Of a DNA stretch of 64,000 nt, positions 53,265-64,000 are shown in pieces. The notes under the pieces are model-generated. The model had not been told where the DNA came from, did not search any database, and was given only the letters and a program-made list of their open reading frames with translations. Position numbers and translations under genes: made by a program. The stretch is from Augochlora pura (Eukaryota; Arthropoda; Insecta; Hymenoptera; Halictidae), in NCBI RefSeq assembly GCF_028453695.1, contig NC_135773.1, positions 5,766,001-5,830,000 on the forward strand. The letters are read 5' to 3'. Position 1 is the stretch's first letter, and each line of letters begins with the position of its first letter.

Positions 53265-53346
53265 TGTTATGTAAAAATAAGAAACGCAAAAAGCTAACTA
53301 AATAGCATCGTTGGCCGAGAGTAGACGCACGACCGCGAAGGGTTGA
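53265..53346. mobile_element. degenerate end of a family A piggyBac-like MITE
   Basis: One end only: read from the right, CCCTTCGCGGTCGTGCGTCT followed by a run resembling the family A subterminal region up to a TTACATAA match. The TTAA has changed to TTGA and the other end was not found. Confidence 0.55.
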
Positions 53347-53730
53347 ATTCTGCGTGCGGCGCGGGGGGGTGCGACGCAAATAAACCGGGAGAACCGGGAC
53401 CGGGAATATCGGCGAGCATTTTAATCCGGCGATAAACCCCGAGCGTCGGCACAGAACCGAGGGGGCTCCTTTAGCAGCGGGTGCATTCCATCCCGTCGTT
53501 AACTTTTAACGTAAAAAAATTTCGCAACGGTTCGCGGCCGCGGCACTCGACAACCGCCGCTGCCGCTGCTGCGCGCGCGCTCCGGTGTTACGCAACGGTA
53601 GCCCAGATCCGGCCGCCTGCAATTAGAAACTTCTCGTTATTCATCGGCGTTATCGGTTCATTAAGCCGCGGCTTGAAAATTTCGAGGTTCCCCCCTCCCC
53701 CCGCCCACCGAGCGTTTCGTAACGCCGAGA

Positions 53731-53743
53731 GGGGGGGGGGGGG
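53731..53743. repeat. poly-G (13)
   Basis: Uninterrupted G-run. Confidence 0.9.
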
Positions 53744-54091
53744 AAGCGGCGTTGCGACACCCGGAACCCTAATAAACCGGCGATACCACGCTTGATTGAT
53801 CGTCCGACCAGGCTGGCGAAGGAATTTCAATCCGGGAGCCAATGGGAACGGGGAATGATCGCGATGCGTGCGGTGTGCTTTTCGCGAATCAGCAAACCCG
53901 TGTGCATAACCCGAACGACGATTTATGCGATCCGCGACGGCAAATAATTCGCCAATGTTTTATTTGATGGACACAGTGGATCTTAGAGAGGATCGAACGT
54001 GAAATGATAGCGTCGCTCGATCACGGAAGTTCCTGGAACGTATAGCAACATCGCGATGCTATAGGGGTAAATTTTAAGGTTAAAGTAAATT

Positions 54092-54312
54092 AAATTCGTT
54101 TCTGATAGTATGAATTCTTTCGCGAAGGTATCAGTTCGTTTCTAAAAATATGAATTCGTTTGTGAAGATAACAATTCGTTTATGAAGATAGCAATTCGTT
54201 TTTCAAGGTAATAATTCGTTTATGAAGATAAAAATTCTGTTTCGATGATAACGAATCGTTTCTGAAAATGTAAATTAGTTTATGAAGATAGATAGCATCT
54301 CGTTTATGAAAA
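54092..54312. repeat. degenerate minisatellite, about 20-bp unit
   Basis: About ten copies of a unit close to attcgtttatgaagatagca, drifting between copies. Confidence 0.85.
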
Positions 54313-55108
54313 GATCGATTAATAAAACGTATAATCGATAGACTGTGGATCTTTATGCAGTCTGATCTTAATTCTCAAAGCCTAATGTATCTACATTTGA
54401 GTACTTTGTCCAATTGTTTTATGATAAATGCGTATAATCTATATATCACTGATCAATTAGCGGTGTTTTTTCAATATTTAATACTACCATTTGATTAGCC
54501 ACTCGACAATTATTCGTTCTGCTCCGAAGCACTCGTTTATCAAGCAATATCACCTTTTTATTTTATCTACATCTTTTTAACATCATTTTCCTTAATTAAA
54601 GTGCTCCACGAAAATGATTCAATTTATCTCCGTTTGTAATATTTTTACACAACAGCTGGTACTATGTTCTTAAAGAACAGTGGAGTTTTTCAGAAATTTC
54701 GCTTTTCCAGCAGCGTCAATCGAAAGCGATTGTCCAAGTGAACAACCTGAACGGAGTCAACCGCGCGAACCTATTCACTTTGTCGGATTCGCGACGAGAA
54801 GAAAAAAAAAGGTGGTTGCTCCGAAGGGGATTCAACGCTGACAATGCGATATGCCGTGATACAGCCGTTTACGACCCAGTTACCGTTTCAGCTGCCCGAA
54901 ATGCCCAGGTCATGACAGCCTTTACGCGCGGCGACGCCATAACCGTGGCCCTGCGACACCCCGACGCTTCTCGCGCGTTTCACACGGGCATTGTTTATTT
55001 CGTTCGCGGCTAAGATAAACGTTGCCGCCGCGAATGCGAATCACTCGCTGGCAATTCACTTCCAATCGCAGTGGTGAACGACGCAGCAATTAAAAACCGG
55101 GGATCCTC

Positions 55109-55360
55109 TTTAATCCCTTGCTCTACTGCTCCTTTCATGCTGCGACGATTAACACTTATTCATACTTAATAATTTTCCTAATAGGATCAGACAATTTTTC
55201 TTTCCTGTATTGTCTTTATTTACCTTCGTTTCTATACTTTGATAACAGAAGAATTTATTTTTACTTCGATGCAGAAGAAATTAACAATATTCATATGTAG
55301 TATAGCTTGCATGAAATCCTCGCCACGAATCTATCTCGTTATTGGAGCCTAAGGGGTTAA
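55109..55360. mobile_element. TTAA-flanked piggyBac-like MITE, degenerate family B
   Basis: TTAA at 55109-55112 and 55357-55360. The ends read TCCCTTGCTCTACTGCTCC and CCCCTTAGGCTCC. The right subterminal AACGAGAT..ATTCGTGG recalls family B. Confidence 0.55.
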
Positions 55361-58300
55361 TGACATAACACCCGGAATGTCCAAACGAAGCCTTCCCGAG
55401 GCTTTCCATTCTCGCGATAACATGACTTACCATTCTCGTAACACTTATTCTTGCAGTCTCACGGCGAGTCTATCGATGACTGGGATTGTTAAGCGAAACA
55501 GAATTGTCCTGAATGCATTGCTGATTAGACCGCGGATTTTATGCATTTTTTACAATGACTCGGTCGAACACAATTCTACGAAGACATTGGAATTTGGGCA
55601 TATTTTCCTATCATGTGCAAGTTATTAAAATGACTCAGAGAGAATGAAAAGAGAGAAGACATTTTTATGAGACCTGCTTGAGAACTTTTATTTTTCATAT
55701 AAAATCACGGTATAGTAATTACATCGATCGATTTCCGAGAATCAATTAAAATCTTCACGTGTCTCATTATGGTCTAGAAAAAAATATGTTGGAAGAAATT
55801 GTGAAACAAAATTATAAATATGAATGAACTTGAAAGAACTATTAATTACTATGAAATGTAGCAAAGTCTTCCTGATCGACGTGGTAATTTCAATATCTAA
55901 TAAAAAGAAGAGTGAATCGAACGTGCGAGTAAAAAGCGCGTTGAAATCGCGACGAAGAGACAGGTGGTTTATCTCGTTGCCAGGTGTCACGCGTATAGAC
56001 GAATGTAGAGAGAGAGAGAGAGAGACTACTGGAATCGAAGGTAAGTTTCGGCATCGCGAAACACGGGATTCCCGGGATTTCTCAGTTCCTTTGAAATTCC
56101 ATCTGGGCGGCGAGACACACGCGTCGTTTTTCAAGAGGCGGGCAGCGGCAGCAGCAGCAGCACGCAGTCCGCACGAATTAGTATTCCCGTACCGGCGAGG
56201 ACCTAGACCCAGTGTCGCTCGTCGAATTGCCTAATACACCGTGTAGTGTGGCAAGTAATGCGGGAATTGGGTTAGAAAGTGGCCGACAGACGGTCGCGGC
56301 GGTGCCCGATGAAAACAGAGCCGTCGAAAGGGAATCAGGTGATCGACGACGAAACACGGGTTTTGTGCCCCGTGCCGAGCGTGAACGGCGAACGGCGAAC
56401 GGCGCGAACGCGAAAACGATATGGCGGACGGAACACGGTCGCCGCGGTGTGTTTCTGCGAAACGATTACGGGCCCTCTTCCTTCGTTTTCCCCTTTCGAT
56501 ACCTTCCGTTGGAACGGTCCCGACCGGTTACGTAACCGATGGAATCGAACCGGGGAGAATGGTCATCGGGCGAACGCGAACACCGTGGCAGGCCACGTTG
56601 TTGCCCGCTCGCCGTGTTTTATCGTGCTCAATGTACCATTTCAGAGTCCAGTTCCTTCTGATAATAATAGCAATTTATTAACGGGCTCCCAGTTTTTCCT
56701 TCCGCGGCTGCGAGCCGCGTTCTTCTGACCGAGCTGCGTCCAACGGGGGAATTGATTTTACGAGCCGGCTACAAGAACTGTCCGTGTATTGTTCGGCCAG
56801 CGCATGAAAATATGTTTCACATCGTAAATATATCGACGCGCTTTCGGCAGCTCGTATCTTTTCTAACGTATTGTCTTCAACACGTTCCTGCTATCGCGTG
56901 AAACGTTGTCTCATTGTACACGAGCCGGACGAAATTGACGAGTGACTCATCGCGTTTCCAAGAGCAAGAACGTTCGCACAGTTTGTGCACCTTGACATCG
57001 ACTTGTCTACTTTAATTCGTGTAATTTCTATAATTTATGCGATTTATGTAACTGATAAAATTTATATAATTGTACAAAGCCGTGTGATATACTATTACAA
57101 TGACCGTGACAAACTATTATAAGTTATGTAATTATATACTGTATAATTTATGCGATTTAAGTATTTAGATCGTTTATAAATTATAATTATGTAAAGCCAC
57201 GATTCATTGTTATAATTTATACAATTGTACACTTTACAAATTATATAAATTACATAAATTCGAATGGCGTGTCATAAAATCTGCGGTCCAATTCCTATCA
57301 GATTTTGCCAGGCACCCGAAAAAGTGCGCCGTAAAATATTAAACAAGTTAATTTCAAGTCGTAGATTTCGTAAACGTTGAAGAATGAGTTGTAAGCTCGA
57401 TAACGATCGCCGGCGAGCCTTCGAAAAGTGCTGGTTGCGCGCCGCGCACGTGGGTTACCATTCGAAAATGGAGCACCATAGAGTCCCCATGATCGTCCGC
57501 TACTACAAAAGCGTGAGGCGTCTGTTGCTCGCATGCGGAATGAAGCGGATTTGGGCACGCGGCACAATTTAAACGTGGAACGGACGTGCACGCACCTCGA
57601 CACGTGATCCGCGGTGCATAACCGCCGCGATACACATCTAAATGTTAATTGACGGAGCGCGGCGTGGTCCCGCGACCGCCGCGCAGCCGTTTTCCGCCGG
57701 GCAACGGCGCCGCGCCGGTAAGAAACGATCGTTTCTCGGAAGACTCGTGACTACGAGAAAACGCGATGATGTTGCCGGAGTACATACACATTTTGCATCA
57801 TTATCTTCGTCCACACGCGACGACAAACTACGCTCTCCTGTTCCTTTATTTGTTTTCACCGCCGTCGCCGCGTTACATCAACTTTAAACGCAATCTTCGC
57901 CGTCAGGCGGATTTCGCGAATTATTTTATTTATTATTGTTTCGCGAATAAATCGAAATTGCTTTCTTCGAGGGAGGCTTTCGTGATGAAATTCGACGCGC
58001 TTCTTGCAAGGACGTTTATTTTAGATATTATTCTCGGTGAAGTTGTTATTTCTGCGGTTCTCGCTAGTGAATGAGAATTCTGTGGAGGACGTTTCTTGAA
58101 ACGTAGATTGAAATTAGTAGACTATTTTCGAAATATTAACTTTACTTGAGTATAAGTAATATTAGTTGGATAGCATTTATTATAATACAAATAGAATATA
58201 TAAACATAATTTTTATGATTTTAATAGTTTAGAGATGACGTATCAGCGTTCTTACATTTTTTCTCCAGTTACTATTTAACATTTTCCGTAGTCCAATTTG

Positions 58301-58545
58301 CATCGAAGTGCATTAACAGTAAACTTATATCAATTACTTCTTCAACAATTGTTCACTGTGGAAATCAGAATGAAATTAAGAAATTGAAACGTCAATCCAA
58401 AAATTTCTAACTTGAAATGGAAAGAAGGTGCTTCTCCGACAATTTTACTTACGATTGTGTTGCATATTTATTACCATTTATACTATATTATATATTTTAT
58501 CACATTCTATATTCTATATTTATCACCACCGCAAACGAATAAGTA

Positions 58546-58847
58546 TTAACCCTTTCGGTACGAGCGCCGGATATATCCGGCGCACGTGCGACGACCGGTA
58601 TAAATAACAGAATTTTATATAAATAAATCTTAATATTTTATATAAGTACCTCTGAATATCTCTTAAGTTACAAGCAACACTTTTGTTAAAAAATGTCGTT
58701 TTATTAAGCACAGTTTTTCTTTAACGCTTGGGAAATACATATTTTCTTATAAAGGAGGATTCATCACGTGCGGCGGCAATTTTCGACGCGGAGCCTCGTA
58801 CAGCAAGAGTGTCATGGCGGACGGAGTGCTCGTACCGAAAGGGTTAA
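58546..58847. mobile_element. piggyBac-like MITE, family C, with terminal palindrome
   Basis: TTAA at 58546-58549 and 58844-58847. Both ends begin CCCTTTCGGTACGAGC, an identical 16-base inverted repeat, so this is the best-preserved element here. Just inside the left end is the perfect palindrome GCGCCGGATATATCCGGCGC. Confidence 0.85.
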
Positions 58848-59221
58848 ATATCGGGTCTAAAGCGAGACCAGCAAAGGGTTGGAGGCTCACCCAGATACGA
58901 TACGAGAACAGAATAATAAACAAGCTGGCAAGGTCCGAGTAACCTTGTCGTACAAACTGCGCGAGAGGGTTAACCAACGCGGGAGGGAGGGGCGAGAAGA
59001 CGTAGGGAAATGTTTGCGGGGCGGTCCGATCCCCGTATCGAACGGATGCAAATGAAGCCGGGCGTTATCGCGGCTGTGCAAACGTACGTGTTTATTAATA
59101 CGGGCGCGTAACTCTGTTAACCTTCCGCGATACACAGGGCCGGCCGGGGCCGAAGGTATTTGCGAACAACGATCCGATAACAGGGGGAGGGGGGTTGGTT
59201 GTTGCAGCCGAACGGTCCGGT

Positions 59222-59303
59222 GCGGCGGCGGCGGCGGCGGCGTGGCCGGATGCGCCGGATCCACCTGACGCGCACACACCGCGGGCGCGCGCGCGCGCGC
59301 GCG
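59222..59303. repeat. (CGG)n followed by (CG)n
   Basis: CGG triplets at 59222-59241 and alternating CG at about 59284-59303. Confidence 0.85.
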
Positions 59304-59877
59304 TCCCGGGATTCCACGGATTCCGCGAGCCCGTGGCCACCGTTGCGGAAACTCTCGTGTGCGCGCGGCCACGCTTTCCTCAGGTCCGCGCCAGAAATCG
59401 CGGGCAGGGGCGCGGAAACCGGATCGGAACTCGAAACATTATCAACATCCGGATCGACCCCACTCTCCTTCCCCTAACCCCCGCCTAGAATCGACCAGAA
59501 TGAAAATACATGCGCGGGAAAACACGCCCGGAATATTGACGGGGCTCGTCAAGTTTGGAAAACGCGGGGGTGGACTCGGATGCCTGGAGCATCGTTTTCT
59601 TTCGCCGACGCGGTCGAATGCGTTGTTGTAATTCGACTATGCATTTCGTGCGCTTGTGTGGAACGTTGCAAGCATTGCTACATTAATTGCAACTTGTTGC
59701 GATTGTTAAAAATGGAAAGGAATTTCCGTAGAACTTATGTTTCCTGCATTTCATTTTCATTTTACACGAAGGTTGTGAATTTTTTATCAGAATTTGCACG
59801 TTCGTGGGGTCCTTGAGAAAAATTTGAATAAATAGACTATTTTCGAGGGACTGTACCATAAATGCATTAAATATATA

Positions 59878-60124
59878 TTAACCCCTTGCCGTACAAGTCA
59901 GACTCGCGATGAAGATTTCTAGTAACAAGCTGTTAAGTATGAATGTTCATCCGTTCCTTTAACTAAGAATCAAATTTCATTCTATTGTCACCAATATTTA
60001 AACTTTCAAATAGATGTGGGCACACAATATACATAAAATTTCTTTTTTTCTTCCAAAAAATCAGTGCGATCGAAAAAATTCGAATTATAGCAATTGTAAA
60101 GAAAATGGTACGCCAATTGGTTAA
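59878..60124. mobile_element. piggyBac-like MITE, family B, copy 3
   Basis: TTAA at 59878-59881 and 60121-60124. The left end is CCCCTTGCCGTAC followed by GACTCGCGATGAAGATT, like copy 1. The right end is degenerate (CCAATTGGCGTAC). Confidence 0.65.
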
Positions 60125-60534
60125 TAATTTGTCCTAGTCCGATTATAATAATAATTATTCCCATCTGTTCTGCTTTATGCTTTAAACTTAGTATAACTAC
60201 ATCTCAAAGCATTTTGAAATATATCAACAAAAGAATTTCCAAAAAGCATAACCACGCAACATGTTACGTTGTCGAGGATCGTCCGATTCTCTTTGCCGTT
60301 AATATATTATGCCAAGGTTATGTTACGTTAATACGTTATTATTTGCTTCTTTTGTTTCCGATGCAAACGCGATCGCGCCGTTGCAGCACGTTGAGGAACG
60401 CAACATTTTTATCGCCCGCGTTGTTTTCAAACATCCGCCGGTAGAGCCGGTGCACGGCCGTTCAGCCGTGATCGAAGAAAGCGGCAAAAGAAATGTTTCT
60501 AATTGGCCGAAGTTGGTACAAATTACCAGAAGAC

Positions 60535-60577
60535 GAGAGAGAAAGAGAGAGAGAGAGAGGGAGAGAGAGAGAGAGAT
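60535..60577. repeat. (GA)n microsatellite
   Basis: GA repeat with one GG interruption. Confidence 0.9.
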
Positions 60578-61385
60578 CTTGACCCTGCCGATGAATGGGC
60601 CGCGTAAAAGGTTTCTTCGGAGCAGACTGTTTGCGTGCCGACACGCGTCCAAGATGCCAACACTAGGAAGTCCTAAGTAGGGTGATGGATCTAGTTTAGT
60701 AGAGTCCAGTAGCGGCACGTGTGCCTTAGAACAATGGATCCCGACCGAGAACAGACTTGCCCGCCGCTGTCTGTCCCGAGGAAATGGTCCAACGGTGCAA
60801 CAATGCGCGCTCGCTGATGCATCGTCTGCGTTTTTTTTTTTGCCCCTTTCGACGCTTTTTGTCTCGCGGCGCGCCACTATTTTCCACGCCAATTAACGGG
60901 ACAAATTTTTCTCATCGACGATACGTGAGTTTCCGACACGGCACGATTATGTAACGACGTGTTTTCGATGCGAGAACCACTGTTTATTAAATATCGATGC
61001 TAACGTTTCGTATCTCCGATTGGTCGGGTATCACCGATTATTTGCAGGGTTATCGGCGCCGCGATACATTTCGATATGATATTACGACGGTCAGCCTTGT
61101 AAACAACTAATTCTACGGTCGTTTGAATCAATTGTACGAGGATTCTTCGTGAACTGGGTCGATTTAATTAAACAAATTCCGCTTGGAGGATTTCAGATCG
61201 TCTTGGATTTTCATTGGTTTGGACAATCATTTATTATACTCTTTTCAATTATTTCTTCAATATTTGTTTTGCGGATCCTAATTAAATTAAAAATACTACT
61301 GCTATAATATAATCAATTATTGCAATACATGTAGATCATCTCTACAATTTCTTTATTTCTATATACTGAAAAATCTAGGAGCTAA

Positions 61386-61500
61386 ATAGACATTCATTTC
61401 TTCATTAATATTAAATCTACTAATCTGTGTCACAAATAATAGACATTTATTTCTTCGTTAATACTAAATCCACTAATCTATGTCACAAATAATTGACATA
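61386..61500. repeat. 53-bp direct duplication
   Basis: Copies at 61386-61438 and 61439-61491 (atagacattcatttcttcat versus atagacatttatttcttcgt), plus the start of a third. Confidence 0.85.
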
Positions 61501-62410
61501 CAAACACACACACGATGTCTTAAAAAAACCTGTTACGAAATTGATATTTATTCTACAGACTTTCTGTCAATAAAATGAAGCAAACAAAAGTCCTACAAGA
61601 TAAACCATCAAGCAATAAAATCTATTGTCATTTCCAAAACAATTAAACCACTATCCAGGACCTAACCATGTAAAATCCGTAGAAACGAACTGTAGAATTC
61701 TCGTTGCAAAACTGTTCTCGGACAGGAAAGCTTACAGCGGTGCATAGTCTCACGAATGCTTGTCCCACTTCCGATCAGGTGTCGGTCGCCGAAAACCAAA
61801 ATTCCTCGGCGCGTAACCGATTCGTAACGAGACAGGAATCCGCCGGTAAAGGAGGACGCATCAGAGGGGGAGGGGAGAAGAAGAGGAAGCAGCGAAATCG
61901 TGAACCGGAAGAGGTCGAAACCTCGCTGGACACACGGGGCTCGTTCTGTCTGAGCGCGCGTGCCGCCGTGTGATTCACCTCGTCGCGCGGACGAACGAGA
62001 GGAGAAGCCGGCCTCTATAAATAATGCGTTGTCTGACTCACTTGGTCGGCGAACGCGCCATCGGGCCGCTGAATGGCCTCTAAATTCGCCGCAAACTTTC
62101 CGCGACCGTCGCCGATATCGCCATTTTTGCCATTTCTGCCATTTTCCCGACCATTCCGGCCGGTGGCTTTTTCGGGAGCCGCGTGTTCCAATCGGGCTAC
62201 GATTTTGTCGGCGCGCGTTGTTTCAAGCTCCAGCCTCTGGCCAGTCTAGTGACCAATGTTCCGCAGATAAATAAACGCGTGGAAACAATTGTTTGAAACC
62301 CTGAAGCGGTTTGGATAAGGTAAAATGCGTTATTAGAGCAATTTAGGATTTATAAGATGAATTGAGGTAGATAACAACGTGCAGAAAAAGAAAAGTGTTA
62401 CATATATAAA

Positions 62411-62497
62411 ATAATAATAATAATTATTATTATTATAATAATGTAATAATAATTATTATTAATATAATAATAATGTAATAATAATAATATTATATAT
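62411..62497. repeat. (AAT)n/(ATT)n trinucleotide tract
   Basis: Alternating blocks of AAT and ATT triplets that are partly self-complementary. Confidence 0.85.
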
Positions 62498-63918
62498 GAA
62501 AATCTAGAGACACAATAATTGATATATCTACCCTAATTATTCCAACAAACACTATTTGACATCGCGAGGTAATCACATTCTTCGATGTAATAACCATTCG
62601 AGACGCCTCAAGACTACACAGTTCATCAATTTCCTAAAATAGTTACGCGGTAGACGACGCGTTGGAAATAGCGATATAAAAATACGCGTATGATTTGCTG
62701 CCGAAAAATGCAACAGTTCGGGGAAGTTCTCAGCTGGCGAGGAAACGGAGGCGTTAGGACACCCACTCCGCTGAACGCGATTCAAGGTGATCTTTTCTGC
62801 TCGCGAAGGTGTAGACGATATTGAAATTACAGCGTTTCATAGTTCCATTTATAACTAACGAAATAGTTAATAGTTCCATCTCGCGCGATGAATAAGCAAT
62901 TTATAGTAATCGTGTAATTATCGTGAAGAAAGGTATGTGCGAGTGTCAGCTTAATTGCTTCACCCATGTTAACCTGGACGCTTAATGTATGCCAATTAAT
63001 AAAAATGTTGAAAGGAACCTTTCGAACGTACGAGTTGTTAATAAGAGATGATGTAGTTAATAATAATAAGTATTCGTATCAGATGAAAATATCCTTCCTC
63101 TTTGCATAATTTTAATAAGTCGTGCGTAGTATAAAAATATTCTCAGTTTCTTCCAATATCTCCACAATTTTTATTTCATTTATTATGTTTATCTATTCAA
63201 TTGAAAATTTATTAAAATAAGAGTTCAATAGTAAAACATGTGGTTTCGTCGACGAGTGAAAAAATTTGCAATTTTATCACAGGTCGCGTCGCTGTGAAAG
63301 CTCACATATTGGGTCACTAGTAACTATTGTTGCAACAAATAGTTCCTCGAGGTACCCCCTTTCGAGAGGATTCGATTCCACCAGGACGGCGATCGTTCTC
63401 GCGAAACACGAGGGTCGATCTTGACCCGAATATCCGAGGAGCCCGATGTTTCCTCGCGGTTTCTCGGCTCCGACGTTGAGACTCGAATCTGCTCAGCTGG
63501 GGTTACGGAGCTTCTTACGCAATGGTGAAAAGCTTGTAATTGGAGCCGCGACAAATCGATAACAGCGGGGCATGTAAACCGATCGGCTGGAAGAACGTGA
63601 TATTTAAGACGGCAAGTACGTTTGCCGGTCGCATTTGTAATATTAAATTATACGACCCGCGTGCAACCGTAAACTAGTAAAAATCGAAACTCGGAAAATG
63701 ACGGACGGTAATCGTTTCTCTGCGACGTAACAGTTGTCAATGCCAACGAACCACGATATTTCAGACGTTCCCGAGAACTTGACATACAAATCCCTCGAAC
63801 AAAGTTAATCAATACTCGTTCTATTATAATTAGCGTATAATAACCCGCAGAAAATATTTCTTTTCATAAAATAACACTGGTAATTCGGATTTTCTAAATA
63901 TTGACACATATTTCCGAC

Positions 63919-64000
63919 TTAACCCTTTGCACTCTGAGGCACCACCAGAATTGTTCTATTACGTTCCAAAATTATTTTTATAACGATAAAGTGTAGATTT
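63919..64000. mobile_element. left end of a family D piggyBac-like MITE, cut by the window edge
   Basis: TTAACCCTTTGCACTC at 63919 followed by a subterminal stretch (TTCCAAAATTATTTTTATAACG-like) that resembles the 3' end of the 1421-1859 element. The second end would lie beyond 64000. Confidence 0.6.

Larger units (their letters stand above)
47967..64000. other. 16-kb non-coding stretch upstream of the first visible Ell exon
   Basis: No protein-coding exon was recognised on either strand. It is most simply a long Ell intron, because the Ell frame enters from upstream in mid-codon. It contains an assembly gap, a foldback, tandem repeats and MITEs, all listed separately. Confidence 0.5.

Noticed and set aside
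56530..56560. tRNA B-box-like sequence (ggttcgattcc on the minus strand)
   Set aside because: The T-arm cannot close on the 3' side and there is no A box, acceptor stem or anticodon arm around it.
58968..58990. another TTAACCCTCTCG-like end near the family C MITE
   Set aside because: No matching opposite end in inverted orientation at a sensible distance.

Overview
The window looks like a piece of a hymenopteran insect genome, most likely a bee. The genes are split by short introns with GT..AG ends. The encoded proteins are insect-type orthologues of conserved animal factors. The DNA alternates between AT-rich stretches and CpG-rich stretches full of CT/GA and poly-G tracts, and it carries several short DNA transposons flanked by TTAA. 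No bacterial, viral or transposase reading frame was recognised. The bee assignment is inference; the animal/insect assignment is firm.

Layout. (1) 1-6518, plus strand: an intron and the last three exons of groucho (Gro/TLE co-repressor), covering the whole C-terminal WD40 propeller. (2) 6519-13386: non-coding DNA between two convergent genes. (3) 13387-18109, minus strand: a complete ten-exon Integrator subunit 3 gene (INTS3, 1083 residues as assembled here). (4) 18110-22664: non-coding DNA. (5) 22665-23904, minus strand: a complete five-exon gene for a 243-residue protein with three TPR motifs and two membrane segments. (6) 23905-43989: about 20 kb in which no protein gene was recognised; from about 25.5 kb it is CpG-rich and crowded with microsatellites. 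(7) 43990-47966, minus strand: six 3' exons of Ell/Su(Tpl), the RNA polymerase II elongation factor. Its N-terminal exons were not found in the remaining 16 kb. (8) 47967-64000: apparently the long Ell intron or upstream DNA, with a 100-N assembly gap, a 74-bp-arm hairpin, tandem repeats and more transposons.

Three of the four genes act in transcription: Groucho is a co-repressor, INTS3 belongs to the Integrator complex (and to the SOSS single-stranded DNA complex in animals), and ELL belongs to the super and little elongation complexes. The fourth looks like a membrane-anchored Hsp70/Hsp90 co-chaperone, because all five carboxylate-clamp residues are present.

The non-coding DNA holds the less ordinary material: at least eight full or partial piggyBac-like MITEs in several families (one nested inside another), a Tigger/pogo-like MITE, a mariner-like element, a near-perfect foldback, a 3 x 110-bp tandem repeat, a 20-bp minisatellite, and a series of long poly-G and GA tracts. 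I did not find a clear new multi-gene system.
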